A DNA stretch of 64,000 nucleotides from Pontibacter fetidus (GCF_010119545.1 NZ_JAAEAA010000006.1:1-64000), one strand, 5' to 3'; counted from the stretch's first letter, positions 27,180 to 35,981 are shown. Program-made: numbers and translations. The notes: generated by a model from the letters alone, not told the origin.

Positions 27180-27608
27180 ATGCCAGCACACCACAGGCAA
27201 CTGCCCATATACCTGAAAGGCCAGGAAATTTTTGAGATCACGGCCAAAATCATCGACCTGATACCGGAGAATGACGAAATATTAAGCCATGTGAAAGGCA
27301 TGATGCTGGAAGACGCAGCTCTGCTTACGGTTAAAGTATCAGGGGCTGAAGCTGGCGACCTTTACGATATCCGGATGGAGAATGCAGCCATTATCCGGAA
27401 AGCCGGCCGTGACCTGTTTACACATTGCACTACTTTAGAAATGTATGGTTTCACCGACACACAATACCTGGTACTTATCCGCGAAGCCATCGAAGCTTAT
27501 AAGGTCTTGTTCCGGGAGTGGGTAAAGGGCTTTGATGCCTGGAACTATAGTATAGACGACTGGGGACTTTTTAACCCGCCCGGCATAAACCCAGAAAGCG
27601 GCGAGTAA
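27180..27608 (+). CDS. helical protein of unknown function
   Basis: A 142-residue cytoplasmic-looking protein, mostly alpha-helical, with aromatic residues toward the C-terminus (Trp-Val-Lys-Gly-Phe-Asp-Ala-Trp-Asn-Tyr-Ser) and a Pro-rich end. Regular heptad-like spacing suggests a small helical bundle. No family recognised. Separated by about 200 AT-rich bases from the gene before it, so it probably has its own promoter. Confidence 0.7.
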   Translation: MPAHHRQLPIYLKGQEIFEITAKIIDLIPENDEILSHVKGMMLEDAALLTVKVSGAEAGDLYDIRMENAAIIRKAGRDLFTHCTTLEMYGFTDTQYLVLIREAIEAYKVLFREWVKGFDAWNYSIDDWGLFNPPGINPESGE

Positions 27609-27673
27609 GTACCAAACCCTACAAACGTAAACTACAACCTGTACACAACACTATAAAACATCAAAACAAGTAC

Positions 27674-28141
27674 ATGAGCAAATTATCAATACAGAGCCTG
27701 GCAGAACTTACGCAGTACGAAGGCAAAGAAATGGGCGTATCGGAGTGGCATACCATAACGCAGGAGCAAATCACAAAATTTGCCGAAGCCACCCTCGATT
27801 TTCAGTGGATACACCTGGATGCAGAACGTGCTAAAACCGAAACACCATTTGGCGCAACTATAGCGCATGGCTACCTTACCGTATCGCTACTACCATATTT
27901 ATGGCACCAGATTGTAGAGATCAGCAACCTGAAAATGCAGGTAAACTATGAGATCGAAAATCTGCGCTTTAACCAGGCCGTAACCGTGAACAGCGAAGTG
28001 CGCCTACGTGCCAACATGCTATCTGTAAAAGACCTGCGCGGCATTGCCAAAACCCGTATAGAGGTTACCCTGGAAATAAAAGACAGCAAAAAACCGGCTT
28101 ATACAGGTATCATCACGTTCCTGTATCATTTTAATAACTAA
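27674..28141 (+). CDS. MaoC-family (R)-specific enoyl-CoA hydratase-like protein
   Basis: A 155-residue hot-dog fold protein. The hydratase-2 motif is visible: Asp-Phe-Gln-Trp-Ile-His-Leu-Asp, followed by the Ala-His-Gly-Tyr-Leu-Thr catalytic block, with the Asp-x-x-x-x-His dyad typical of MaoC/PhaJ. Likely reaction: hydration of trans-2-enoyl-CoA to (R)-3-hydroxyacyl-CoA in the cytoplasm. It could serve fatty-acid metabolism with the 3-hydroxyacyl-CoA dehydrogenase at 13370, though they are not adjacent. Confidence 0.9.
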   Translation: MSKLSIQSLAELTQYEGKEMGVSEWHTITQEQITKFAEATLDFQWIHLDAERAKTETPFGATIAHGYLTVSLLPYLWHQIVEISNLKMQVNYEIENLRFNQAVTVNSEVRLRANMLSVKDLRGIAKTRIEVTLEIKDSKKPAYTGIITFLYHFNN

Positions 28142-28222
28142 GGGCTATAGTTTAGCCAGTAAGCTATAGTAATAAACTATAGTTGCTGAACACGTAGTAG
28201 TAGCTATAAGTAAATGTAGGAT

Positions 28223-28549
28223 ATGGATGCGGAAGAACTAAACAATTGGGATGAAGAACGGTACTTGGAACTGAACTCCTACTTCCGGGTGCGCATACAG
28301 ATATTAGTTGATTCTGATCCGTATATCAAAGACCTGTTGCACCAAAACAAAAGCCTGCAGCTACACGACCTTATCGACAGGCTTTCAGAAGATGACCAGG
28401 AACGATGGCACGAATTTATGAAACTAGACAGCATAAAACTGCACATCGATATGCGGAACCACCTGGAGGGCAAAGGCACGCCGTACAACCCCCGCGATGG
28501 TTTTACAAGCGGTGACCTGGAGGACGATGACCGGCCTGCAACCTGGTAA
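28223..28549 (+). CDS. small acidic protein of unknown function
   Basis: A 108-residue soluble protein, acidic and helical over 1-85, with Trp near both ends and a short Gly/Asp-rich tail. No known motif. The gene is preceded by a spacer with three TATAGT sites, including a full AACTATAGTT at 28175-28184. Confidence 0.65.
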   Translation: MDAEELNNWDEERYLELNSYFRVRIQILVDSDPYIKDLLHQNKSLQLHDLIDRLSEDDQERWHEFMKLDSIKLHIDMRNHLEGKGTPYNPRDGFTSGDLEDDDRPATW

Positions 28550-28659
28550 ACAACAGTATTTTTTACCTAAACAGGCCTTAATTTTTAAACTATAGTTACA
28601 GATAGTTACGTAATACGCGTAATATTCAATAGCTTTAGAGAAACTTAACGATAGCAACC

Positions 28660-28770
28660 ATGGCAAAATCGCAAGACGCAAAAAAGGAAGTAAAAAAGAA
28701 ACCTGCTAAAACTACCAAAGAGAAAAAAGCAGCCAAGCAGGAGAAAAAGAGTAGCAAGTCTGATTTTTAA
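28660..28770 (+). CDS. Lys-rich basic mini-protein
   Basis: A 36-residue protein beginning Met-Ala-Lys-Ser-Gln-Asp-Ala-Lys-Lys-Glu-Val and consisting of about 40% Lys with Ala, Glu and Thr, ending Ser-Lys-Ser-Asp-Phe. It should be disordered and may bind nucleic acid, by composition only. A well-placed terminator 12 bases after the stop supports a real transcript. Confidence 0.6.
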   Translation: MAKSQDAKKEVKKKPAKTTKEKKAAKQEKKSSKSDF

Positions 28771-28781
28771 TTTAGTTTATA

Positions 28782-28816
28782 CAAAAGCCGCTCTACCAGG
28801 GCGGCTTTTGCTTTTA
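28782..28816 (+). terminator. terminator of the mini-protein gene
   Basis: CAAAAGCCGC ... GCGGCTTTTG, a 10-bp perfect stem with 9-base loop, followed by CTTTTATA. Confidence 0.88.
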
Positions 28817-29135
28817 TAGTACCGGAAAGTGTTACAAAACAAAACTATAACCGCTATGTTTTAAAGTTATAGTTTATGACTGTAATTGGTACTTGTGGTT
28901 TGGGCATAGGCAATTATACTTTTACAGGTTTGCAACAAATGTTCATATATTATAAACCCGATAACAAAACTTTTTCAGGCACAGCCGTTAATAGGTTAGG
29001 CTATAGTTGTTCCGCAACTTTAAACATTGTAAAATTTAGATATTTAGGGCGTTCCTGATTTCATTTTATTACATTTTTCCATAATTTCGCCTTTATCACA
29101 ATAGACACAACAACAGACATAAACCAATAGAAACA
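28817..29135. other. leader region of gltA
   Basis: 319 bases with several TATAG words. A 60-codon frame starting at 28876 is open, but its composition is unlike a protein gene and it is not annotated. The likely gltA promoter lies at its end. Confidence 0.5.
29060..29089 (+). promoter_or_regulatory. possible gltA promoter
   Basis: TAATTTCG at 29082-29089 is one base from the TAnnTTTG -7 box and lies 47 bases before the ATG. A TTTC about 20 bases upstream could be the -33 element. icmF has a similar TATCTTCG box. Confidence 0.35.
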
Positions 29136-30422
29136 ATGTCAGATTTCGCTGAAATTATTTTAGACGGTAAGTCCTACAAAATGCCAGTTGTAGTAGGTAC
29201 CGAAGATGAAAAAGCAATCGATATCAATAACCTGCGTTCCGAGAGTGGTTACATTACCCTCGACTCAGGCTATAAAAATACAGGTGCTACCGAAAGTGCG
29301 ATTACTTTCCTGGATGGTGAAGAAGGTATACTACGTTACAGAGGTTACCCGATAGAGCAGCTTGCCGAGCAATCGAGCTTTATTGAGGTTGCTTATTTAC
29401 TGATCTATGGCAAACTGCCTACACAGCAGGAACTTGATGTTTTCACAAATGAGATCAAGATCCATACGCTGGTAAACGAGGATATGCGCAAAATTTTAGA
29501 TGGTTTCCCGTCTACGGCGCACCCAATGGGTATTCTTTCTGCCCTGATCAGCTCCCTGACTGCTTTCTACCCTGAGTCGCTTAACCCGAACCAGAGCAAG
29601 GAAGAAGTTAACCTGACGATCATCCGTTTGATGGCAAAACTGCCTACTATAGCTGCCTGGTCTTATAAAAACTCAATCGGCCATCCGGTAAACTACCCTA
29701 AAAACAAGCTGGACTATTGCTCGAACTTCCTGCACATGATGTTCGCGTACCCAACTGAGGATTACCAGATCGACCCTGTAGTTGTAACGGCACTTAACAA
29801 ACTGCTTATCCTGCACGCTGACCACGAGCAGAACTGCTCTACTTCTACTGTGCGCTTAGTAGGTTCAGCAAATGCAAGCTTATACTCTTCTGTTTCTGCT
29901 GGTATCTCTGCACTTTGGGGCCCGCTACATGGTGGTGCAAACCAGGCTGTAATCGAAATGCTGGAGCAAATTAAAGCTGACGGTGGCGATTCTAAGAAGT
30001 TTATCGCGAAAGCAAAAGATAAGGACGATCCGTTCAGATTGATGGGCTTTGGACACCGAGTTTACAAAAACTTCGACCCACGTGCTACCATCATCAAAAA
30101 AGCAGCCGACGAAGTATTAACTGCTCTTGGTGTAAACGACCCGATCCTGGATATCGCAAAAGAACTGGAAGAAGCAGCGCTTACCGATCAGTACTTTGTA
30201 GATCGTAAACTATACCCTAACGTAGACTTCTACTCAGGTATCATTTACCGCGCACTTGGCATCCCGACGGATATGTTTACAGTTATGTTTGCCTTAGGTC
30301 GTTTACCAGGCTGGATAGCGCAGTGGAAAGAAATGCGTGAGCAGAAAGAGCCAATCGGCCGTCCGCGCCAGGTTTATACCGGCGAAAAAGAGCGTAACTA
30401 CGTTCCGATGAACGGAAGATAA
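29136..30422 (+). CDS. gltA: citrate synthase
   Basis: Condenses acetyl-CoA and oxaloacetate at the entry of the TCA cycle. The 428-residue type II (hexameric) form has the N-terminal small beta domain (about 1-50), the active-site regions His-Ala-Asp-His-Glu-Gln-Asn-Cys-Ser-Thr-Ser and Gly-Pro-Leu-His-Gly-Gly-Ala-Asn, and Gly-Phe-Gly-His-Arg-Val-Tyr-Lys. Codon use is more standardised than in neighbours, consistent with high expression. Monocistronic with its own terminator. Confidence 0.97.
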   Translation: MSDFAEIILDGKSYKMPVVVGTEDEKAIDINNLRSESGYITLDSGYKNTGATESAITFLDGEEGILRYRGYPIEQLAEQSSFIEVAYLLIYGKLPTQQELDVFTNEIKIHTLVNEDMRKILDGFPSTAHPMGILSALISSLTAFYPESLNPNQSKEEVNLTIIRLMAKLPTIAAWSYKNSIGHPVNYPKNKLDYCSNFLHMMFAYPTEDYQIDPVVVTALNKLLILHADHEQNCSTSTVRLVGSANASLYSSVSAGISALWGPLHGGANQAVIEMLEQIKADGGDSKKFIAKAKDKDDPFRLMGFGHRVYKNFDPRATIIKKAADEVLTALGVNDPILDIAKELEEAALTDQYFVDRKLYPNVDFYSGIIYRALGIPTDMFTVMFALGRLPGWIAQWKEMREQKEPIGRPRQVYTGEKERNYVPMNGR

Positions 30423-30446
30423 TCTGACTTCAAGAATAATACAGAG

Positions 30447-30476
30447 AAAGGCTGGTTTAACGACCAGCCTTTTTTG
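30447..30476 (+). terminator. gltA terminator
   Basis: AAAGGCTGGT ... ACCAGCCTTT, a 10-bp perfect stem with a six-base loop and a T6 tail, 25 bases after the stop. Confidence 0.93.
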
Positions 30477-31101
30477 TTTAATCCTTATAGCATTTGAGGT
30501 TCCAGTTAGTGGCTTTTACCTCACCACAGCCCTCTCCTGGAAGGAGAAGGAGTTAACAGCTACAACTTTCTATCTTCCATTTCGACCAGCTGGAGAAATC
30601 TGGTAGCTTTAACACATCCCTGCCCCTATCAAGAAGGCAATTTTCTGCTTCAGCTATAGTTTCATAATTTCAGTCCATGATGCGGACAGGTCGAGACCTG
30701 GCCCTACGGAACTATAGCCACGATAAATCTCGAAGCTAATCGGTTCAAACTATAGTTGGTGGTTAATAGTAGAAAGATCACAGTCTTTGGGTTGAGCGCC
30801 TCGAGAGGTCCGGTGCCGTCAGGCATTGCGACCTTAGGAGCAAAGGAAGCGAAAGCAGCGCGATGCCCGAAGACGGGGCCTCCCGGCCGTGAGGGAGCTA
30901 AGGTATAATTGAAACGATAGGCAAGTAAAGCTCCCAGGATTAGAGGAAATTTAAAAGTATAGCTTAGTTTAAATTGGAGAAAACAGGAACTATAAGCTGA
31001 TACAGATTCCTCCTAACGTCGATATGATAAAAAGAAACCTGTAGCTTTCAACTAAATGATGATTAAGACACCTAAGTTCGGAATGAACTCCAAAAACAAA
31101 C
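30477..31101. other. repeat-filled spacer between convergent genes
   Basis: No gene is supported. Contains a 'cctcaccacagccctctcct' hairpin variant (about 30517-30554), the 'catttcgaccagctggagaaatctggt' spacer repeat (30577-30602), and structured-repeat copy 2. An AACTATAGTT lies at 30748-30757. Confidence 0.7.
30670..30975 (+). repeat. structured dispersed repeat, copy 2 (variant core arm)
   Basis: Head palindrome is mutated (GGACAGGTCGAGACCTGGCC). The conserved outer stem AGTCTTTGGGTTGAGCGCC / GCGCGATGCCCGAAGAC is kept, but the inner arm differs from the other copies: AGGTCCGGTGCC can pair with GGCATTG(C)GACCT over 12 bp with one bulged C and two G-T pairs. This changed but still foldable arm is the best evidence that the core is selected for structure. 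Confidence 0.85.
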
Positions 31102-33027
31102 CTACAATACCTGCATTTCAATTCTTCTATTCAACTGACGATTCTCTTCAGAAGTATTAGGTTTAACAGGTTTTGCTTCGCCATAACCTTTGTACTGAAT
31201 GCGGCTGACAGGAACACCTTTTGAGGCAAGGTATTCCACCACGGCTTTGGCCCGTTTTTCAGACAACACCTGGTTCGCAGCATCAGAACCCACATCGTCT
31301 GTGTGGCCGGTTATCTCAATCTTCAGATTCTTATTCTGACGCATAAAACTGATAAGCTTATTCAGCTCCGTCTCAGATTTCTTCTCGAGTGTGTACTTAG
31401 CTGAGGGGAAAAACAGGTTGTTGAGCACAACAGCCGAGCCCGACTTAATAGGTGACAAATAAACATCCAGCGCAACCGGAGTCAGGTTTTTACGCGATGT
31501 ATAGTCGAAACTCAGGCTGTTTATCATATATTGCGGAGCACTCACGTACAGAGCGTATTGTTTACCCTCAGTAAGCACCACGGTATACTCCCCGGATACT
31601 TTATCAGATTGTACTTGCTGTACCAAGGAGTCTGTGGCAATGTCGTATAGTTGCACGGTGGCAGCTAAAGGCTTTTTTGTATCGGCATGAAACACGCGGC
31701 CCTGCGCATAGGTGCTTTTGGATTTTGCTTGCCACGCAGCCGGCACATCCAGGGCGTAAAGTTGTACAGCCATTTCACCGGATGCTGTGTTTATAGTTCG
31801 GGCATAAAAGCCAAGTTTATTATCGGGAGTAATGTAAAGCGAACTTTCGTCGGCGTGTGTGTTAAGTGGGTAGCCAAGGTTTTTTGGAGTTTCCCATTTC
31901 TGCTGCCTGGTCAGGTCCGTCATAAAAACATCTAGGCCACCCAAACCTTTATGTCCGTCGCTTACAAAGTATAACGTAGCGCCGCTTACATGTATAAATG
32001 GTGCCAGGTCCCGACCTTTCGAGTTTACGGGTTCGCCCATGTTACGGGGTTGGCCCCATGTACCGTCATCTGTTAAGTTAGTTACCCAGATATCTTCTTT
32101 ACCTATACCGCCGCCGCGCATCGAACTGAAATATAGTGTACGGCCGTCGGCAGAGAGGCTTGGCTGCGAATCCCAGGCTTTCGAGTTTACGGTAGTACCC
32201 ATATTTTTTGGCTTACTCCACTCCTCACCGGTCCGAAAGGAAATATACAGATCGCAATCCCCGAAGCTGTCGGGGCGGCTGCACGATGTAAAAACCAATG
32301 TTTTACCGTCTCCAGAAATAGTTGCAGCCCCTTCATTGGCCTGCGTGTTTATGTTTTCGGAGATAGAAACCGGTGCCTGCCACTGACCATCTTTCTTTTC
32401 ACTTATCAATATGTTCTCATCGTGGTCGGGTTGGCTGCCGCGCCGTGCCGTAAAAATCAGAAAACGCTGATCAGCAGTAGTGGAAGGGAAATATTGCAGC
32501 GGGTTTTTGTTAATAGCTGCCGGAAGCTGTACCGTGTTAAACGCTACAGGGTGCTTCATGGCTTCTACGGCATAATTAATGGTTTCGACCTGGTTTTTGG
32601 CGTAAGCTATAAATTTGGGATTCTTGGTATTAGCCTTCAGGTAAGCTTCGTAGTTGGATTTAGCTGCCTGGTAATCTCCTTTATCAAAGCTGAACTCTGC
32701 CAGGTCCATGTAATAATTTGCGAACGCGGGGTTAAATGGCATCAACTTCAAGCCTTGCTTTAACTGCTCCGAAGCTTCCGCCTTATTGCCCATCATCTTA
32801 TTTAAATTAGATGCCTTTAGGTAGGCTTCAGCAAAATTCGGGTCTTTTTCTACGGCTTCTGCCAGCAGTTCCAGCGCTTTACCAAAGTCACGCGAGCGGG
32901 CGTAATCATCTGCTTTTAAGTATAAACTTTCGGCTTTTTTGGAGGTGGTGCTCAGGGTTTGCTTTTGCGCGAAACCAACTACAGAAATTAAAAAGCCAAG
33001 GATAAAAACAAGCAGGTGCTTCGCCAT
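31102..33027 (-). CDS. OmpA-family protein with TPR and propeller, PorE-like layout
   Basis: A 641-residue envelope protein. Signal peptide (about 1-20); TPR-like helices (about 25-155); a PD40/WD40-like beta-propeller (about 185-415) with repeated Gly-Arg-Thr-Leu-Tyr-Phe-x-Ser and Ala-Asp-x-Arg-Phe motifs; a carboxypeptidase-regulatory-like sandwich (about 430-515); and an OmpA peptidoglycan-binding domain (about 530-641) with Ile-Thr-Gly-His-Thr-Asp-Asp-Val-Gly and Asn-Arg-Arg-Ile-Glu. The domain order equals that of T9SS PorE of Porphyromonas. Unlike PorE no lipobox Cys is seen. Such proteins tie an outer-membrane assembly to peptidoglycan. It ends 6 bases after queE and may be co-transcribed. 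Confidence 0.9.
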   Translation of the reverse strand: MAKHLLVFILGFLISVVGFAQKQTLSTTSKKAESLYLKADDYARSRDFGKALELLAEAVEKDPNFAEAYLKASNLNKMMGNKAEASEQLKQGLKLMPFNPAFANYYMDLAEFSFDKGDYQAAKSNYEAYLKANTKNPKFIAYAKNQVETINYAVEAMKHPVAFNTVQLPAAINKNPLQYFPSTTADQRFLIFTARRGSQPDHDENILISEKKDGQWQAPVSISENINTQANEGAATISGDGKTLVFTSCSRPDSFGDCDLYISFRTGEEWSKPKNMGTTVNSKAWDSQPSLSADGRTLYFSSMRGGGIGKEDIWVTNLTDDGTWGQPRNMGEPVNSKGRDLAPFIHVSGATLYFVSDGHKGLGGLDVFMTDLTRQQKWETPKNLGYPLNTHADESSLYITPDNKLGFYARTINTASGEMAVQLYALDVPAAWQAKSKSTYAQGRVFHADTKKPLAATVQLYDIATDSLVQQVQSDKVSGEYTVVLTEGKQYALYVSAPQYMINSLSFDYTSRKNLTPVALDVYLSPIKSGSAVVLNNLFFPSAKYTLEKKSETELNKLISFMRQNKNLKIEITGHTDDVGSDAANQVLSEKRAKAVVEYLASKGVPVSRIQYKGYGEAKPVKPNTSEENRQLNRRIEMQVL

Positions 33028-33033
33028 AAAACG

Positions 33034-33687
33034 TTAAGGAATGTCCATGTATTTGTGTGTCTGCAACGACACACGCCATTTCGGATTTGATTTCACGTAT
33101 TCTACTATCAACGGCATTAATTGGTTGGCCTTACTCCACTCTGGTTGCAGGTAAAGTTTCGTTTTCTCTCCTACCCTTGCGGCATGTTCCTCGGCCCACG
33201 CAAAATCGCTCTTATTAAAGATAATTACTTTCAGCTCATCGGCAAACGGATATACAGATGCATCAGGTGCTTTAAACTTTTTAGGAGACAGACATATCCA
33301 GTCCCAATCTCCACTTAAAGGGTAAGCCCCCGACGTTTCGATCATTGTCCGGATGCCCTGCTCCTGTAGTTGTGTGGTAAGCGGATTAAGATTATACAAC
33401 AAGGGCTCGCCACCGGTAACCACCACTGTTTTACCCGGAAAAGGAGCAGCTGCCTGCACAATATCTTCTATAGGTGTTAAAGGGTGTAGTTCAGCATCCC
33501 AGCTTTCTTTAACATCGCACCAATGACAGCCTACATCACAACCACCTAACCGTATAAAATATGCTGCCGTCCCCGTGTTTCCGCCCTCGCCCTGAATGGT
33601 ATAGAAAGCCTCCATTAAAGGTAAACGGCTACCATCTTTTGGCACCTGATGTATAGAGGCTGTTTTGTATTTTGTAGTTACTTCCAA
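33034..33687 (-). CDS. queE: 7-carboxy-7-deazaguanine synthase
   Basis: QueE is a radical SAM enzyme that converts CPH4 to 7-carboxy-7-deazaguanine on the route to queuosine. The 217-residue protein has Gln-Gly-Glu-Gly-Gly-Asn-Thr-Gly, the cluster motif Cys50-x3-Cys54-x2-Cys57 followed by Asp, and the Thr-Gly-Gly-Glu-Pro-Leu-Leu SAM-binding strand. The Gly-Cys-His-Trp-Cys-Asp-Val-Lys variant is the usual Bacteroidota form. queC, queD and queF are not in this window. No preQ1 riboswitch was found upstream. Confidence 0.94.
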   Translation of the reverse strand: MEVTTKYKTASIHQVPKDGSRLPLMEAFYTIQGEGGNTGTAAYFIRLGGCDVGCHWCDVKESWDAELHPLTPIEDIVQAAAPFPGKTVVVTGGEPLLYNLNPLTTQLQEQGIRTMIETSGAYPLSGDWDWICLSPKKFKAPDASVYPFADELKVIIFNKSDFAWAEEHAARVGEKTKLYLQPEWSKANQLMPLIVEYVKSNPKWRVSLQTHKYMDIP

Positions 33688-34553
33688 TGTACTAATTTAC
33701 TTTTACACCGCCCGCTATGGCCGATCTTGTATTTTATTTTGTATTTCTACAGGAGCTTCGGCTACCTATAAAACTTACAAAGGTAACTAAATTTGCAACA
33801 AGGTTTATAGTGTCTTCTGTTCCAACACATTTAATAGATGTACCGGAATTTGTGCTATAGTTGGAGCTATAGTTTTATAGTTAGCGACTAATTATCCCCT
33901 GCCCCCTTCAGAGGATGACATTCTGTTAATTCTATAGTTGGAGCTCTAGTTCTATAGTTGGCATTTTACCTCACCCCAGCCCTCTCCTAAAAACAGGAGA
34001 GGGAGTTTCTCTACTATTCCTTCCCCTTTTTTGTCATCCTAAAAGGATCTTGTGAGAAGGGAAATTTAGCCTTTGCTTTAACACACCCCTACCCCTCTTA
34101 AGAGGGGAATTTCTGCCTTACCAATTTTTAAACTATAGTTTCATAGTCACAGCCTATAGCGCGGACAGGTCGCGACCTGTCCCTACGAAACTATTGCCAC
34201 GATCAATGTCGAAGCGAGCAAGTTTAAACTATAGTTAGTGGTAAATAGTAGAAAGATCACAGTCTTTGGGTTGAGCGCCTTTGACTTGTTGCGGTGCCGT
34301 TAGGCAATCCGACGCAGGAGGATAGCAAGAAGGCAGCAGCGCGATGCCCAAAGACGAACCCTCGCGGGCTTGGAGCGAGCCAAGTGAACTATAAAACTAT
34401 AGTTAAGTAAAGCTCCCAGGAATAAAAGTAGTTTGAAAGAAAGGCTTGCTCTGAGTTGAAGAAAACGGAAACTATAAAACATGAGACGCTAGCAGGAGCT
34501 GCGCCCACTGCTAGGTCTGATGTTTAATTGTAAACGTGTAAGTATAAGTTACC
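33688..34553. other. repeat-filled spacer upstream of queE
   Basis: 866 bases without a supportable gene. Contains tandem TATAGTTGGAGCTATAGTT words (33855-33965), a CCCTCTCCT-aaaaac-AGGAGAGGG hairpin (about 33978-34002), the palindrome CCCCTCTTAAGAGGGG (about 34093-34108), structured-repeat copy 3 and three exact AACTATAGTT sites (34131, 34227, 34395). Confidence 0.75.
34150..34455 (+). repeat. structured dispersed repeat, copy 3
   Basis: Head palindrome GGACAGGTCGCGACCTGTCC is perfect (34163-34182). Core as in copies 1 and 4 with Thr-less, purely non-coding drift: the CCCGAAGAC strand is CCCAAAGAC, which pairs exactly with GTCTTTGGG and removes the wobble found in the other copies. It lies antisense to both neighbouring genes, so orientation does not follow gene direction. 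Confidence 0.85.
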
Positions 34554-35435
34554 TTAAGCGTACACTTCGCGCTTAGCGGCTTTTAAAGTATTCTTAAGCA
34601 ACATGGCTATAGTTAACGGACCAACACCACCCGGCACTGGCGTAATATAACTGCACTTTGGAGCTACATTATCAAAATCAACGTCGCCTCTTAACCTGTA
34701 GCCTGACTTTTTACTATCATCTGGTACACGGGTTGTACCAACATCTATTACTACGGCGCCTTCTTTCACCATATCAGCGGTAACTAACCCCGGCAAACCA
34801 ACCGCAGCAATAATAATATCTGCCTGACGTGTATAGTAAGCTAAATCTACAGTATTGCGGTGGCACAAGGTAACGGTGGCGTTGCCCGGGTAAGCAGCTT
34901 TAGCCATCAGTATACTCATCGGGGAGCCAACTATATTGCTTCTACCAATTACAACGCAATGCTTTCCATTCGTTTCTATATTATAGCGTTCTATCAGTTG
35001 CAGGATGCCGGCAGGCGTAGCAGGTAAAAACGAGGTTAAACCAGCCACCATACGCCCCACATTGGCCGGATGGAAGCCGTCTACGTCTTTCTTAGGATCA
35101 ACAGCTTCCAGCACTTTCTGGGTATTAATGTGCTTTGGCAACGGAAGCTGCACTATAAAACCGTCTACCTCTTCGCTTTCATTCAGCTCCTGAATTTTGT
35201 TTAGTAGTTCTTCTTCGTTTACATCATCTTCGTAGCGGATAAGGCTGGATCCAAAACCTACGCGTTCACAGGCCAGCACTTTGTTGGTAACATACGTAAC
35301 CGAGCCTCCATCATTACCTACCAGTATAGCCGCCAGGTGCGGTACTTTTCCGCCATTTGCTTTTATCTCAGCTACCTCAGCGGCTATTTCTTGTTGTATA
35401 GTTTCGGATGTTCTTTTACCGTCGAGCAGGATCAT
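34554..35435 (-). CDS. folD: bifunctional methylene-THF dehydrogenase / methenyl-THF cyclohydrolase
   Basis: FolD interconverts 5,10-methylene-, 5,10-methenyl- and 10-formyl-tetrahydrofolate using NADP. The 293-residue protein contains Ser-Val-Thr-Tyr-Val-x-x-Lys with the catalytic Tyr and Lys, Val-Gln-Leu-Pro-Leu-Pro, Asp-Val-Asp-Gly-Phe-His, the nucleotide-binding Ile-Gly-Arg-Ser-Asn-Ile-Val-Gly and the end motif Pro-Val-Pro-Gly-Gly-Val-Gly-Pro. Length is normal. A short AATTATGAATGATGAAT spacer separates it from the CYTH gene, so they may form an operon with lepA upstream. Confidence 0.96.
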   Translation of the reverse strand: MILLDGKRTSETIQQEIAAEVAEIKANGGKVPHLAAILVGNDGGSVTYVTNKVLACERVGFGSSLIRYEDDVNEEELLNKIQELNESEEVDGFIVQLPLPKHINTQKVLEAVDPKKDVDGFHPANVGRMVAGLTSFLPATPAGILQLIERYNIETNGKHCVVIGRSNIVGSPMSILMAKAAYPGNATVTLCHRNTVDLAYYTRQADIIIAAVGLPGLVTADMVKEGAVVIDVGTTRVPDDSKKSGYRLRGDVDFDNVAPKCSYITPVPGGVGPLTIAMLLKNTLKAAKREVYA

Positions 35436-35468
35436 AGTTTAATTGAATTATGAATGATGAATTTCGAA

Positions 35469-35981
35469 TTATGAATGTTGTATTAAATCGGTGTAAGCAC
35501 TGGTAACCAGGTCGTCTTCTTCAATCTGCAGTAGCTCTTTATAATAGTTGCATTGTTGCTGTAGCATAACTGTCCCAAGCGAGCCATCCAGATCAATAGC
35601 CTCTATTTCTACAAAATGGCCCAGTTCTTCCAGGTAATCGAGATGGAACTTTACGTTCTCTATAAAGTAAATCTTGCGCAATTTATTTACCTGCATTAAC
35701 ACCTTTTGTCCACCACAGATTTGAGCTATAGTTTCTTCACCGGGGTTCTTCAGGTATAACAAAACTTCCGTTTGATACGCATTGTCGCTAAACCTGCGGT
35801 TATAATGGATCAGCACATTTTCGAAAGTACCCTGTCGGTACTTAAGTTTTCCGTAATCTGTTTCGTAGTATGTGTCAGTCTGCACATCTAACCCAACATA
35901 ATCCGCGCCTTGGTCCAGAAGTATTGCTTCTGTTTTAGCAGGGTCGTAACAACGGGCTTTTATAGTTATGTCGGCGTACAT
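35469..35981 (-). CDS. CYTH-domain protein (class IV adenylate cyclase-like)
   Basis: A 170-residue CYTH/triphosphate-tunnel family protein: the N-terminal strand Ile-Thr-Ile-Lys-Ala-Arg-Cys (an E-x-E-x-K relative), Gln-Thr-Asp-Thr-Tyr-Tyr, Gly-Lys-Leu-Lys-Tyr-Arg, a Lys-Leu-Arg-Lys-Ile-Tyr strand and Phe-Val-Glu-Ile-Glu-Ala near the end. These metal-dependent enzymes hydrolyse or cyclise triphosphorylated substrates; the substrate here is unknown. The ATG at 35981 is chosen over a TTG at 36008. Upstream is an imperfect dyad (GACTATTTGACAAAGGAC ... GTCTTTTGTCAAACAGTC) that may be a leader hairpin. Confidence 0.85.
   Translation of the reverse strand: MYADITIKARCYDPAKTEAILLDQGADYVGLDVQTDTYYETDYGKLKYRQGTFENVLIHYNRRFSDNAYQTEVLLYLKNPGEETIAQICGGQKVLMQVNKLRKIYFIENVKFHLDYLEELGHFVEIEAIDLDGSLGTVMLQQQCNYYKELLQIEEDDLVTSAYTDLIQHS

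Noticed and set aside
28876..29058. A 60-codon plus-strand frame in the gltA leader
   Set aside because: Contains several TATAG spacer words, ends in promoter-like sequence and has no family-like features. More likely an accidental frame in a leader.
33688..33790. Possible preQ1 riboswitch upstream of queE
   Set aside because: Looked for the C-rich loop and the A-rich tail that pairs with it on the minus strand and did not find them.
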